From Candidatus Mediterraneibacter merdipullorum (GTDB lineage Bacteria; Bacillota; Clostridia; Lachnospirales; Lachnospiraceae), in NCBI GenBank assembly GCA_019117125.1, contig DXAL01000004.1, forward strand, positions 1-40,923: 40,923 nt of DNA. The letters are read 5' to 3'. Of this stretch, positions 15,953-24,594 are shown piece by piece (the first letter of the stretch is position 1; every line of letters begins with the position of its first letter). A model generated the notes under the pieces. The model was not told the origin of the DNA and made no database searches. It saw nothing but the letters and a program-made list of their open reading frames with translations. Position numbers and translations under genes: made by a program.

Positions 15953-17452
15953 TTACAGGTCTATGAAGCTGATATTGTAATCATCATCGTCAGAACCGCC
16001 TCTGCGGCCTTTCCCTTTTTTCTTTATCCTTGTCGTTGCCTGACGGCGGTCCGCGTAGTCATCCTCATCGTCCTCATCATATCCGTCGTCATAGCCGTCC
16101 TCATCGTATCCGTCGTCGTACTCCTCATCATACCCGTCATCGTATTCATCGTCATACTCGTCATCCGGATAGTCGTCGTCATACTCCTCATCGTAATCGT
16201 CATACTCATCGTCGTAATCATCCGACTTCCGCGAAGAGCCCTTCTTCGACTTCTTGTTTTTCTTATCCTTCTTTACGACTTCCTCTTCCTCGTCGTCAAA
16301 GGGGATATCATACTCGTCATACAAGTCATCCAGCTCCTGGTTGCGGTGCACCAGTTTGACCGCGAACATAATCATCAGGATAAAGATGAGCAGTCCCACA
16401 GCGCCCACCGCTATCACGAGGATGAGCAGGTTGTCATTGATGATCTCGCCGATTTTTCCCGGAATCGGAAGCCCTGTTTCTTCCTCCTCTGCCGGCGCGA
16501 TAAAGTACTGGTATGTGCCGTCGTCCGTGTCGTACTGATACAGCGCGGTCTCACCGGTCCGGGTATTCAGCGCCCGGAGGACATAATATCTGGGAGTCAT
16601 GGGGTCGGACCATGCCGGGAAGGTCTGTTCCTGGACTGTCAGCTCCACTTCCTGATAAGTCTCCGGAAGCGTGACGGACTCCGCCCCGCCAAGCGGAACG
16701 ATGCTCGTCGTATCCGATACCGTCAGGGCGATGAACGGAGAAAATGTAGCGTCCTCTTCATTGTACAGGAAGAAGCTCCCTGCGCCGGAGCCGTCCACCA
16801 GGAATCCCAGTGTCACGCCCGCCTCATTCGCCACGAACTTGCGCTCTTCTCCCTCGAAGGTCAGCGTTGTCTCCGCATAGCCTGCGGGAATGTCATTGCC
16901 TGTATATGCTTCTGAGAAATTGTAATCCGTCCCGTTTACGCTCACCACGATGTCCGTCGTCTCGCCTGCGGTGGACGCGCCCGTCCCCTGGGGCTCCACG
17001 GAAGTCGTGCCGTCATCGGCAGCCTCGATGGTGACGGTGGAAGAACCTTCCCGCAGCGTCAGCTCCTCGCCGGAAGCCATGGAAGCGGTAGTGCCGTCTA
17101 CCGTGAGCTTGGCCTCGCCGGTCTGGAGGACATAGAACGTCACCGTCGCGCGCAGCTCCGCTCCGTCTCCGGTCCCCTCATAGGACAGCGCCCCGGAACC
17201 GTCTGCCGTAAAGCCGTCCCCGCTCAGAAACTCCAGGTACTCCGGGTCATAGGACATATTGACCTGCACATCGCCGACCGTCTCGCCGCTGTCGCTTGTC
17301 ACGACCAGCTCGATCTCCACATTTTCCCCTACCTTTGTGGACGGATCGGTGTACATCAGTCTGCCTTCCGCTGCAAATGCAACCGCCCCGAACATCGGGA
17401 CCATCAGACATACCGCAAGGACCATCCCTGCGAACTTCTTTAAAATCTTCAT
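15953..17452 (-). CDS. Secreted/membrane protein with cohesin-like domain and acidic cytoplasmic tail
   Basis: Predicted type I membrane protein of 499 residues. A signal peptide (1-28, ending AFAA) is followed by a cohesin-like beta-sandwich (about 31-145, with the SYDPEYLEF motif typical of cohesin/dockerin-type modules). Next come a short Thr/Gly linker, an unrecognised extracellular region (about 165-330), a membrane helix at about 338-362, then a charged tail. The tail starts Lys/Glu-rich and becomes about 80 residues of Asp/Tyr/Glu repeats (DDYDDEY, DDGYDEE), ending in a basic patch and DYNISFIDL. No catalytic motif is seen. A dockerin partner is not encoded nearby. It probably forms a single-gene transcript. 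Confidence 0.8.
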   Translation of the reverse strand: MKILKKFAGMVLAVCLMVPMFGAVAFAAEGRLMYTDPSTKVGENVEIELVVTSDSGETVGDVQVNMSYDPEYLEFLSGDGFTADGSGALSYEGTGDGAELRATVTFYVLQTGEAKLTVDGTTASMASGEELTLREGSSTVTIEAADDGTTSVEPQGTGASTAGETTDIVVSVNGTDYNFSEAYTGNDIPAGYAETTLTFEGEERKFVANEAGVTLGFLVDGSGAGSFFLYNEEDATFSPFIALTVSDTTSIVPLGGAESVTLPETYQEVELTVQEQTFPAWSDPMTPRYYVLRALNTRTGETALYQYDTDDGTYQYFIAPAEEEETGLPIPGKIGEIINDNLLILVIAVGAVGLLIFILMIMFAVKLVHRNQELDDLYDEYDIPFDDEEEEVVKKDKKNKKSKKGSSRKSDDYDDEYDDYDEEYDDDYPDDEYDDEYDDGYDEEYDDGYDEDGYDDGYDEDDEDDYADRRQATTRIKKKGKGRRGGSDDDDYNISFIDL

Positions 17453-17512
17453 ACGATTACCCCTTTTATCATAGATTGCTGTTTTTCGGCAGACTACTGC
17501 CTATTCCATATT

Positions 17513-17541
17513 ATCATACACGCTTTATGTCGAAAAGTCCA
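17513..17541 (-). promoter_or_regulatory. Predicted promoter of the cohesin-domain gene
   Basis: -35 TGGACT (17536-17541) and -10 TATGAT (17513-17518) on the minus strand have 17-bp spacing. The leader to the ATG would be about 55 nt. Confidence 0.45.
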
Positions 17542-17574
17542 GAATTTTCAGAGACGGAGTTGCCCGCTGACGCA

Positions 17575-17608
17575 GACAGCCCTGCGGCTTTCCTGCCGCA
17601 GGGCTGTC
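17575..17608. terminator. 14-bp perfect hairpin downstream of carB
   Basis: GACAGCCCTGCGGC (17575-17588) and GCCGCAGGGCTGTC (17595-17608) form a perfect stem with a 6-nt loop, 62 bp after the carB stop codon. Neither strand has a T run right after the stem, so termination would have to be imperfect or the hairpin protects the carAB mRNA end. Confidence 0.5.
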
Positions 17609-17670
17609 CGGATGTATTCTTTTCTCTGTTATGGCAAATCTGCAAAATCGCTGCCGGTCCCGTCCTAGTC

Positions 17671-20600
17671 CTACACGGTCGCGATGTCGATGAGCGTCAG
17701 CTTCCGGATATCCGTATTCTCCAGGCTGGTAATGAGCGCCTCCGCCGTATCGATGGCAGTGAGCACGTTGACGCCGGTCTCGATGGCATTCCTGCGAATG
17801 ACGAACCCGTCCCTGGAATGCTCCGCGCCCTGCGCCGGGATATCGATGACAAGGTCGATCTTGTGTCCCAGTATCAGGTCCATGAGGTTCGGCGATTCCT
17901 GCTCGATCTTGCGCACCGGCGTCGCCTTTACACCCGCCTCATTGAGGGCCCGCGCCGTTCCGCTTGTGGCGAAGATGTGGTACCCGATATCCGCGAACCG
18001 CCTTCCGATTTCCACGGCTGCCGGATGCTCCTCATCCCGCACGGTCATAATCATGTTCCTGAACTTCGGCAGTTTGATGCCGGCTCCGAGGAACGCCTTG
18101 TAGAGCGCCTCGTCGAAAGTCTTCGCGATGCCCAGGCACTCGCCGGTGGACTTCATCTCCGGTCCCAGGCTGATGTCCGCGCCGCGTATCTTCTCGAAGG
18201 AGAAGACCGGCATCTTGACCGCCACATAGTCCGCCTCCGGCTGGAGCCCCGGCGTGTAGCCCAGTTCCCGTATCTTCTTTCCGATGATGACCCGGGTCGC
18301 CAGCGGCACGATGGGGATGCCCGTCACCTTGCTGATGTAAGGCACGGTACGGCTGGACCTTGGGTTCACCTCGATGACATAGACATCGTCCTCGCCGCAG
18401 ACGATGAACTGGATGTTGATCATGCCGATGACATGGAGGGACTTTGCAAGCCTTCTCGTGTACTCGGCAATCTTTGCCTTCGCCCCCTCGGTCAGGCTCT
18501 GCGCCGGATAGACAGAGATACTGTCCCCGGAGTGAATGCCCGCGCGCTCGATGTGCTCCATGATGCCCGGAATCAGGATGTCCGTGCCGTCGCATACCGC
18601 ATCCACTTCAATCTCCTTGCCCTGGAGGTATTTGTCCACCAGGATGGGGTGGTCCTGGGCGATGCGGTTGATGATGCCGATGAACTGGTCGATGTCGCTG
18701 TCATTGATGGCAATCTGCATGCCCTGTCCGCCCAGCACGTAGGACGGGCGCACGAGCACCGGATAGCCCAGCCGGTTCGCCACTTCTTTCGCCTCTTCCG
18801 CCGTAAAGACCGTGCCGCCGGTGGGACGGGGTATCTCACACTCCTCCAGAATCTCGTCGAAGAGTTCCCGGTCCTCCGCCTTGTCCACGTTCTCCGCTGA
18901 GGTGCCGAGGATGGGCACGCCCATCTTCATCAGGGACTCGGTCAGCTTGATGGCCGTCTGTCCGCCGAACTGCACCACCGCGCCGTCCGGTTTCTCGATA
19001 TCCACGATGCTCTCCACATCTTCCGGTGTGAGGGGCTCGAAATACAGCTTGTCCGCAATGTCAAAGTCCGTACTCACGGTCTCCGGGTTGTTGTTGACGA
19101 TGATGGTCTCATACCCTTCTTTTGAGAACGCCCAGGTACAGTGTACGGAACAGAAGTCAAACTCAATGCCCTGTCCGATGCGGATGGGACCGGAGCCCAG
19201 GACGAGCACTTTCTTCCTGCCCTCCGTCTTGTCCACTTCATTTTCACTGCCGTACACGGAATAATAGTAAGGCGTCTCCGCCGCAAATTCCGCCGCGCAG
19301 GTATCCACAATCTTGTAGGATGCCACGATGCCGTTCGCATGGCGCATATCATGGATTTCTCGCTCGGTCCTGCCGGTGAGCCGTGCGATGACATTGTCCG
19401 GGAACTCGATGCGCTTCGCCTCTTTCAGAAGCTCCGGGGTCAGCTCCCGGGTCTGCAGGGCGCGTTCCATCTCCACGATGACGGCGAATTTATCGATGAA
19501 CCACCGGTCTACTTTCGTGATATTGTAGATGGTATCGTAGTCGATGCCCCGGCGCACCGCCTCGGCAATCTTCCACATCCGCATATCATCCACCACGGCG
19601 AGCTGCTCCAGCAGGTCCTCCTCGGAAAGTCCCGTGAAGTCGTAGGACATCAGGCTGTCCACATGCTGCTCCAGGGAGCGGATGGCTTTCATGAGCGCGC
19701 CCTCGAAGTTGTCGCAGATGCTCATGACCTCTCCGGTGGCCTTCATCTGTGTGGTCAGCGTCCGCTTGGCGCTGATGAATTTGTCAAAGGGCAGGCGCGG
19801 GAGCTTCACGACCACATAGTCCAGCATGGGCTCGAAGCTCGCGTACGTCTTCTTTGTGATGGCGTTCTTGATTTCATCCAGCGTGTAGCCGAGGGCAATC
19901 TTCGCCGCCACCTTGGCGATGGGGTATCCGGTTGCCTTGGACGCCAGCGCGGACGAACGGCTCACACGGGGGTTGACCTCGATGACGCAGTACTCAAAGG
20001 AATCCGGGTTCAGGGCGTACTGGACATTGCACCCGCCGGTGATGTTCAGCTCGCTGATGATATTGAGCGCCGAAGTACGGAGCATCTGGTATTCCTTGTC
20101 GCCCAGCGTCTGGGACGGCGCCACGACGATGGAGTCGCCGGTGTGCACACCCACGGGGTCGATATTTTCCATATTACATACGGTGATGCAGTTGCCGGCA
20201 CTGTCCCGCATCACCTCGTACTCGATTTCCTTCCAGCCGGCGATGCAGCGCTCCACGAGCACCTGCCCCACACGGGAGAGGCGCAGCCCGTTCTCCAGGA
20301 TCTCCACCAGCTGATGGGAATCGTGGGCGATGCCGCCGCCGCTTCCTCCAAGCGTATAAGCCGGACGGAGCACCACCGGATAGCCGATTTTATTGGCGAA
20401 CGCAAGACCGTCGTCCACATTTTCCACGACAAGGGACGCCGCCACGGGCTCCCCGATCTTCTCCATGGTCGCCTTGAATTCCAGGCGGTCTTCCGCTTTC
20501 TTTATGGTCTCGGACGTGGTCCCGATGAGACGCACGCCGTGTTCTTTTAGGAATCCTGCCTCTTCCAGCTCCATGGCGAGATTCAGCCCCGCCTGTCCGC

Positions 20601-20871
20601 CCAGGGTCGGGAGGACGCTGTCCGGTCTCTCCTTTAAGATGAGCTGCTCCACCACCTCTACCGTCAGCGGCTCGATGTACACGCGGTCCGCGATGTCCTT
20701 ATCGGTCATGATGGTCGCCGGGTTGGAGTTTAAGAGGACGACCTCCAGTCCTTCCTCCTTCAAGGAACGGCATGCCTGTGTCCCCGCATAGTCAAACTCC
20801 GCCGCCTGCCCGATGACGATCGGACCGGAACCGATGACCAGTACTTTCCTGATGCTTAAATCTCTTGGCAT
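17671..20871 (-). CDS. carB: Carbamoyl-phosphate synthase large subunit
   Basis: Makes carbamoyl phosphate from bicarbonate, ammonia (channelled from CarA) and two ATP, for pyrimidine and arginine synthesis. The 1066 residues consist of two homologous ATP-grasp halves, beginning KVLVIGSGPIVIGQAAEF near residue 9 and KVLVLGSGPIRIGQGIEF near residue 555. An oligomerisation region lies between them. The C-terminal MGS-like allosteric domain starts near residue 935 (the part containing FATSGTARALNEAGV). Length is as expected. Its start overlaps the carA stop by one base (TAATG) with a GGAG upstream, so the subunits are translationally coupled. Confidence 0.98.
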   Translation of the reverse strand: MPRDLSIRKVLVIGSGPIVIGQAAEFDYAGTQACRSLKEEGLEVVLLNSNPATIMTDKDIADRVYIEPLTVEVVEQLILKERPDSVLPTLGGQAGLNLAMELEEAGFLKEHGVRLIGTTSETIKKAEDRLEFKATMEKIGEPVAASLVVENVDDGLAFANKIGYPVVLRPAYTLGGSGGGIAHDSHQLVEILENGLRLSRVGQVLVERCIAGWKEIEYEVMRDSAGNCITVCNMENIDPVGVHTGDSIVVAPSQTLGDKEYQMLRTSALNIISELNITGGCNVQYALNPDSFEYCVIEVNPRVSRSSALASKATGYPIAKVAAKIALGYTLDEIKNAITKKTYASFEPMLDYVVVKLPRLPFDKFISAKRTLTTQMKATGEVMSICDNFEGALMKAIRSLEQHVDSLMSYDFTGLSEEDLLEQLAVVDDMRMWKIAEAVRRGIDYDTIYNITKVDRWFIDKFAVIVEMERALQTRELTPELLKEAKRIEFPDNVIARLTGRTEREIHDMRHANGIVASYKIVDTCAAEFAAETPYYYSVYGSENEVDKTEGRKKVLVLGSGPIRIGQGIEFDFCSVHCTWAFSKEGYETIIVNNNPETVSTDFDIADKLYFEPLTPEDVESIVDIEKPDGAVVQFGGQTAIKLTESLMKMGVPILGTSAENVDKAEDRELFDEILEECEIPRPTGGTVFTAEEAKEVANRLGYPVLVRPSYVLGGQGMQIAINDSDIDQFIGIINRIAQDHPILVDKYLQGKEIEVDAVCDGTDILIPGIMEHIERAGIHSGDSISVYPAQSLTEGAKAKIAEYTRRLAKSLHVIGMINIQFIVCGEDDVYVIEVNPRSSRTVPYISKVTGIPIVPLATRVIIGKKIRELGYTPGLQPEADYVAVKMPVFSFEKIRGADISLGPEMKSTGECLGIAKTFDEALYKAFLGAGIKLPKFRNMIMTVRDEEHPAAVEIGRRFADIGYHIFATSGTARALNEAGVKATPVRKIEQESPNLMDLILGHKIDLVIDIPAQGAEHSRDGFVIRRNAIETGVNVLTAIDTAEALITSLENTDIRKLTLIDIATV

Positions 20872-21941
20872 TATTTCGCTCCTCCCATCATCTCAATAAA
20901 TCTGTCAAACAGGTAGCCGGAATCCTGCGGTCCCGGACATGCTTCCGGATGGAACTGTACGGTGAAGATATTTTTCCCGATATAGGAAAGCCCCTCGTTC
21001 GTCCCGTCGTTGACATTTCGGAATGCCGGGACAGCCACCTTCGGGTCCACGGAATCCTCATCCACCACATAGCCGTGGTTCTGGGAAGAGATGTAGACTC
21101 TCCCGGTCGCAAGGTCTTTCACCGGATGGTTGCCGCCCCGGTGTCCGTATTTGAGTTTGTGGGTCGTCGCGCCTGTGGCGAGCGCCATGAGCTGGTGCCC
21201 CAGGCAGATGGCGAAGATCGGGATGTCCGTCTCGTAGAGCCTGCGTATCTCCGCGATGACGGAGGTGCAGTCCGCCGGGTCTCCCGGTCCGTTGGAGAGC
21301 ATGATGCCGTCCGGGGCGGACGCGATGATCTCCTCTGCAGATGTATGCGCCGGGTAGACGGTCACTTCGCATCCTCTCTCATTTAAGGACTTTGCGATAT
21401 TGTTCTTCGCGCCCAGGTCGAGGAGGGCGACTTTCAATCCGTCCCCTTTGAGCACGTATTTCTCCGGGCATGTGACTTTCGATACCACATCGCCCACCCG
21501 GTAGGCTTTCAGCTTCGGCAGGACCTCATCCAGGTCGTATCCCTCATCGGTCGTTATCATGCCGTTCATGGTGCCCTTTTCCCGCAGGACTTTCGTCAGC
21601 GCACGGGTGTCGATTCCCGCGATGCCCGGGATATCCTGGGCTTTCAGGAAATCCTGGATCGTGCCTTCGCACCGGAAGTTGCTGGGCATTCTCGACAATT
21701 CCCTGACGATATAGCCGTCGGGCCATGCCTTTTTCGACTCCATGTCCGGCGTGATGCCGTAATTCCCAATCAGGGGATATGTCATGGTGACTGCCTGTCC
21801 CGCATAGGACGGGTCTGTGAGCACCTCCAGATAACCTGTCATAGAAGTATTGAAAACAATCTCGCTGATGCATTCCCGGGTGGAGCCAATGCTGGTCCCC
21901 GTAAATACCGTACCGTCTTCCAATATCAGAAACGCCTTCAT
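20871..21941 (-). CDS. carA: Carbamoyl-phosphate synthase small subunit (glutaminase)
   Basis: Class I glutamine amidotransferase that supplies ammonia to CarB. The 356 residues have the CarA N-terminal domain (FLILEDGTVFTGTSIG) and the glutaminase domain with nucleophile Cys246 (FAICLGHQLM), and His331 and Glu333 (FHPEACPGP). The gene lies away from other visible pyr or arg genes. A consensus promoter and a leader of about 100 nt with a long imperfect hairpin lie upstream, suggesting mRNA-level control. Confidence 0.98.
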   Translation of the reverse strand: MKAFLILEDGTVFTGTSIGSTRECISEIVFNTSMTGYLEVLTDPSYAGQAVTMTYPLIGNYGITPDMESKKAWPDGYIVRELSRMPSNFRCEGTIQDFLKAQDIPGIAGIDTRALTKVLREKGTMNGMITTDEGYDLDEVLPKLKAYRVGDVVSKVTCPEKYVLKGDGLKVALLDLGAKNNIAKSLNERGCEVTVYPAHTSAEEIIASAPDGIMLSNGPGDPADCTSVIAEIRRLYETDIPIFAICLGHQLMALATGATTHKLKYGHRGGNHPVKDLATGRVYISSQNHGYVVDEDSVDPKVAVPAFRNVNDGTNEGLSYIGKNIFTVQFHPEACPGPQDSGYLFDRFIEMMGGAK

Positions 21942-21994
21942 CTGTTCACCCTTTCCCTTTGTATGTCCAAAGTAGCTGACTGTTACATAGCAAA

Positions 21995-22027
21995 GGCACT
22001 CTTGGAGTCTTTTGATTCCAGAGCGCC
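21995..22027 (-). promoter_or_regulatory. Imperfect hairpin in the carA leader
   Basis: In the minus-strand leader, GGCGCTCTGGAATC pairs with GACTCCAAGAGTGCC across an AAAA loop: 11 Watson-Crick pairs, one G-U, one bulge and one mismatch. It lies between the transcription start and the carA ribosome binding site. No clear terminator T tract follows, and I see no PyrR-binding consensus or T-box. It could be an uncharacterised leader element. Confidence 0.45.
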
Positions 22028-22047
22028 CTCTTTCTCAAATTGTAAAA

Positions 22048-22076
22048 ATTATACTACAACTGCGTTTCTTTTTCAA
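22048..22076 (-). promoter_or_regulatory. Promoter of carAB
   Basis: -35 TTGAAA (22071-22076) and consensus -10 TATAAT (22048-22053) on the minus strand with a 17-bp spacer. Confidence 0.75.
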
Positions 22077-22202
22077 CCGACAAATTTTTCAAAAAATTGA
22101 GGAAATCCTCCCGCCAGTTCAGAACTATTGCTGATAATCCCGGAACACCATGATTTTCCGGTGCGCCTCTTCCCCGATATACGTATGCCTCCCCCGCCTT
22201 TC

Positions 22203-23486
22203 CTATGTCAGTTCCGCGATGCGGGAGACGCCCACATAGACTTCCGATATTTTATACCAGGTGGGATAGTCCACTTTGCCCGTGGCGGGAAGCCCGAACA
22301 CGGACTGGAAGTCCCGGACCGCCGCCGCGGTCGCCGGACCGTAGATGCCGTCCGCGGTAATCTTCGGCAGCGCCGGATACGCGCCTGCGATGACATTGAG
22401 CTGCTCCTGCATCTGGAGCACTTTCGCGCCGCTGGAGCCTTCTTCCAGCGTATATCCGGGCCAGGAAGCCGGTATGCCCGAGATTTCCTCCGCCGTGTTG
22501 ATGTACAGATCGTCCCCGTAGAAATGCCGCAGTATCTGGATGGCAGTATATCCTTTGTCCCCCAGCTCCTTGGAGCCCCACTGGGTCATCCAGTCCGGGC
22601 AGCTCACCTTCCTGCCGTCACAGTACTGGGTCAGGATGGGCTGCCGGACATTGGGCCGGGACAGATAGGCTGCGAACAGTTCATCCACAATGCGGGAGAT
22701 ATTTTCATAGATATTGCGCTCCGGTATCCACTTGTGGTCAAATGCCGTGGACGAAGTGATGGTAAAGTCATACCCCCGGTTCCGGTACCACTCGGTGTAT
22801 ACGCGGTTCAGAGTAAAGGACATGATGGCGAGCACGTTCGCCCGGATGGTCTCCGCCGGCCACGTGGCGTAGATTTCGCTGGAAGCCACGTTCTTGATGT
22901 AGTCTTTGTACTTCACATAATAATCTTTCGCCGTGCTGTCCCGGGGCGAGCCGTCGTGGACGACGATGTACTCCGGCACGACCACCCTGCTCAGGACGAT
23001 CTCTCCCGATTCGTTGGTCGGCTTTATCTCATCTTCCGCAATCTTGGGCGGGTAGTTCCCGTACAGCGTGTGCGCCGGGATGACGAACACTTCCTCTTCC
23101 TCCCCGGCTCCATCATCCGGTCTGAGCTTTACATTCTGGATGGCTTTCACCCCGGCAAGAATCTCCGCGCCCGCGATGCTCACCGGTTCAAAGCCCGGCG
23201 CGCTGATATCCAGCGTATATTCCGAGTACGGCTGCCTCTCATTGTCCGGGTCCAGGCTCCACTCTCCGGGCGGCGCATCCAGTATGAGCTCTCCGCTCTG
23301 CCCGGATGCATTGGTCTCCACCTGTTCCAGCGTCTGCTCCGGCACTCCGGTATAGGTAAGCGCGATGCGCGCCTTTTCGATGGGTCGGGCGTCCGATGCC
23401 GACACCACATGGACCAGAAGGCTCCCCTTTGCCGTGCCGCCTGTCCCTGGCGCGCCTGCCTGCGCGCCGGTTCCTGTATCATTCAT
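22203..23486 (-). CDS. SpoIID-like domain protein with peptidoglycan-binding domain
   Basis: Probably a cell wall or spore cortex protein. From an ATG at 23486, 427 residues hold a carboxypeptidase-regulatory/transthyretin-like beta domain (about 20-130), a SpoIID-like region (about 170-300) and a C-terminal PG_binding_1 repeat (about 355-415, with ITADGIYGPATAAAVRDFQ). The SpoIID-like part has YIKNVASSEIYATWP, comparable to the E..WP.EAL core around the catalytic Glu of SpoIID. SpoIID is a lytic transglycosylase of engulfment, so a similar action is possible but unproven. No signal peptide or membrane helix is visible. The 23486 start fits AGGAG 9 bases upstream, which lies in a hairpin; a start six codons earlier lacks such a site. 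Confidence 0.75.
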   Translation of the reverse strand: MNDTGTGAQAGAPGTGGTAKGSLLVHVVSASDARPIEKARIALTYTGVPEQTLEQVETNASGQSGELILDAPPGEWSLDPDNERQPYSEYTLDISAPGFEPVSIAGAEILAGVKAIQNVKLRPDDGAGEEEEVFVIPAHTLYGNYPPKIAEDEIKPTNESGEIVLSRVVVPEYIVVHDGSPRDSTAKDYYVKYKDYIKNVASSEIYATWPAETIRANVLAIMSFTLNRVYTEWYRNRGYDFTITSSTAFDHKWIPERNIYENISRIVDELFAAYLSRPNVRQPILTQYCDGRKVSCPDWMTQWGSKELGDKGYTAIQILRHFYGDDLYINTAEEISGIPASWPGYTLEEGSSGAKVLQMQEQLNVIAGAYPALPKITADGIYGPATAAAVRDFQSVFGLPATGKVDYPTWYKISEVYVGVSRIAELT

Positions 23487-23492
23487 GTCAAA

Positions 23493-23537
23493 CAGCTCCT
23501 GCATATATAAGTCTCTTAATTATATATGCGGGAGCTG
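23493..23537 (-). promoter_or_regulatory. Hairpin burying the ribosome binding site
   Basis: On the minus strand CAGCTCCCGCATATATAA and TTATATATGCAGGAGCTG pair over 17 of 18 positions around a 9-nt loop. The AGGAG that serves the downstream ATG (23486) lies inside the 3' arm. No T tract follows, so it does not look like a terminator. It could be an RNA thermometer or another RBS-masking switch. Confidence 0.6.
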
Positions 23538-23559
23538 CTCTTTAGAACGTTCCTTCCGT

Positions 23560-24591
23560 TCAGAACAATCTCATAATATCGTTGAACATAATGACCACCA
23601 TCAGCGCCATCAAAAGCACAAAGCCGGCGAAGTGCACCATGCCTTCCTTCTCCGGAGGCACCCGCTTCCTCCGCACCGCCTCGATGAAAAGGAAGATGAG
23701 CCTGCCGCCGTCCAGCGCCGGAAGCGGAAGGAGGTTGACGACGCCCAGGTTCGCGGAAAGGAGGGTGCCGAAATTCATCAGGCTCAGCACCACCGATGCA
23801 AGTCCTGCCGGAGCAGCGCTCTGATAGATATCGTCCGCCACTGCCGCCAGCCCCACCGGTCCGGACATGTCTTTAAGCCCCACCTGTCCGGTCGCCAGCA
23901 TGCGCAGACAGTCCACGGTATAGTCCATCCAGTACTTCAGCTTGTAGCACCCGTACTGCATGGAGCCGAGGATGCCGGGCTGCTCCAGTTCCCCGCCGGT
24001 CACGCCCAGCCGGGGCGCCGTATCCCCTGCAAGCTTCCTTGCCTCGACCTGGACCGTATACTCCTCTCCGTCCCGCTCATAGACCACTTCATAAGATGTC
24101 TCGGAAGGATGGGTGAGGGTATAGAGGCTGATGTCGTCCCAGAGATGGACGTTCCGCCCGTTGATTTCCTTTATCACGTCGCCGGGCTGCATCCCCGCCT
24201 CCTGGGCTGCGTATCCGTTGTTTACCTCAATGACCTCGGCAGAGCGGTATCCCGCAGCGCCCACCAGCACAGTGCAGAAAATCCATGCCAGGATGAGGTT
24301 GAACACCGGACCCGCCGCAATGACGGAAATCCGCGCCCACACAGACTTGCTGTTAAAACTCCCCTCCGACACATCCTCCGCATCGTCCTCGCCCATCATG
24401 CACGCCCCGCCAAAAGGCAGAAGCTTCACGGAGAAGAGGGTGCCGCCTATCTTCTTCCCGAACAGCGTGGGACCAAGCCCGAGGGAAAATTCATCCACCC
24501 GGATGCCGTTTGCCTTTGCCAGCGCAAAATGCCCCAGCTCGTGGAAGAGGATGATGAATCCGATAATGAGTATTGCGATAATGATTCCCAT
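23560..24591 (-). CDS. rseP: RIP site-2 metalloprotease RseP/RasP
   Basis: Intramembrane zinc protease that cleaves membrane-bound anti-sigma factors and leftover signal peptides. The 343 residues have the zinc motif HELGH at 17-21, a central PDZ domain (about 115-190, EAGMQPGDVIKEINGR) and the third zinc ligand in LPLPALDGGR (Asp294). Four membrane segments are visible. It begins 3 bases after the dxr stop codon, in the widely conserved order frr-uppS-cdsA-dxr-rseP. Confidence 0.97.
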   Translation of the reverse strand: MGIIIAILIIGFIILFHELGHFALAKANGIRVDEFSLGLGPTLFGKKIGGTLFSVKLLPFGGACMMGEDDAEDVSEGSFNSKSVWARISVIAAGPVFNLILAWIFCTVLVGAAGYRSAEVIEVNNGYAAQEAGMQPGDVIKEINGRNVHLWDDISLYTLTHPSETSYEVVYERDGEEYTVQVEARKLAGDTAPRLGVTGGELEQPGILGSMQYGCYKLKYWMDYTVDCLRMLATGQVGLKDMSGPVGLAAVADDIYQSAAPAGLASVVLSLMNFGTLLSANLGVVNLLPLPALDGGRLIFLFIEAVRRKRVPPEKEGMVHFAGFVLLMALMVVIMFNDIMRLF

Positions 24592-24594
24592 AGA

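Noticed and set aside
22027-22048. PyrR attenuator or T-box in the carA leader
   Set aside because: No PyrR-binding loop consensus and no T-box AGGGTGG-type sequence is present. Only an unassigned hairpin is supported.
22083-22202. Terminator behind the SpoIID-like gene
   Set aside because: A 4-bp stem GAGG/CCTC followed by AATTTTTT and a 6-bp CCGGAA/TTCCGG stem are present, but both are too weak to call with confidence.
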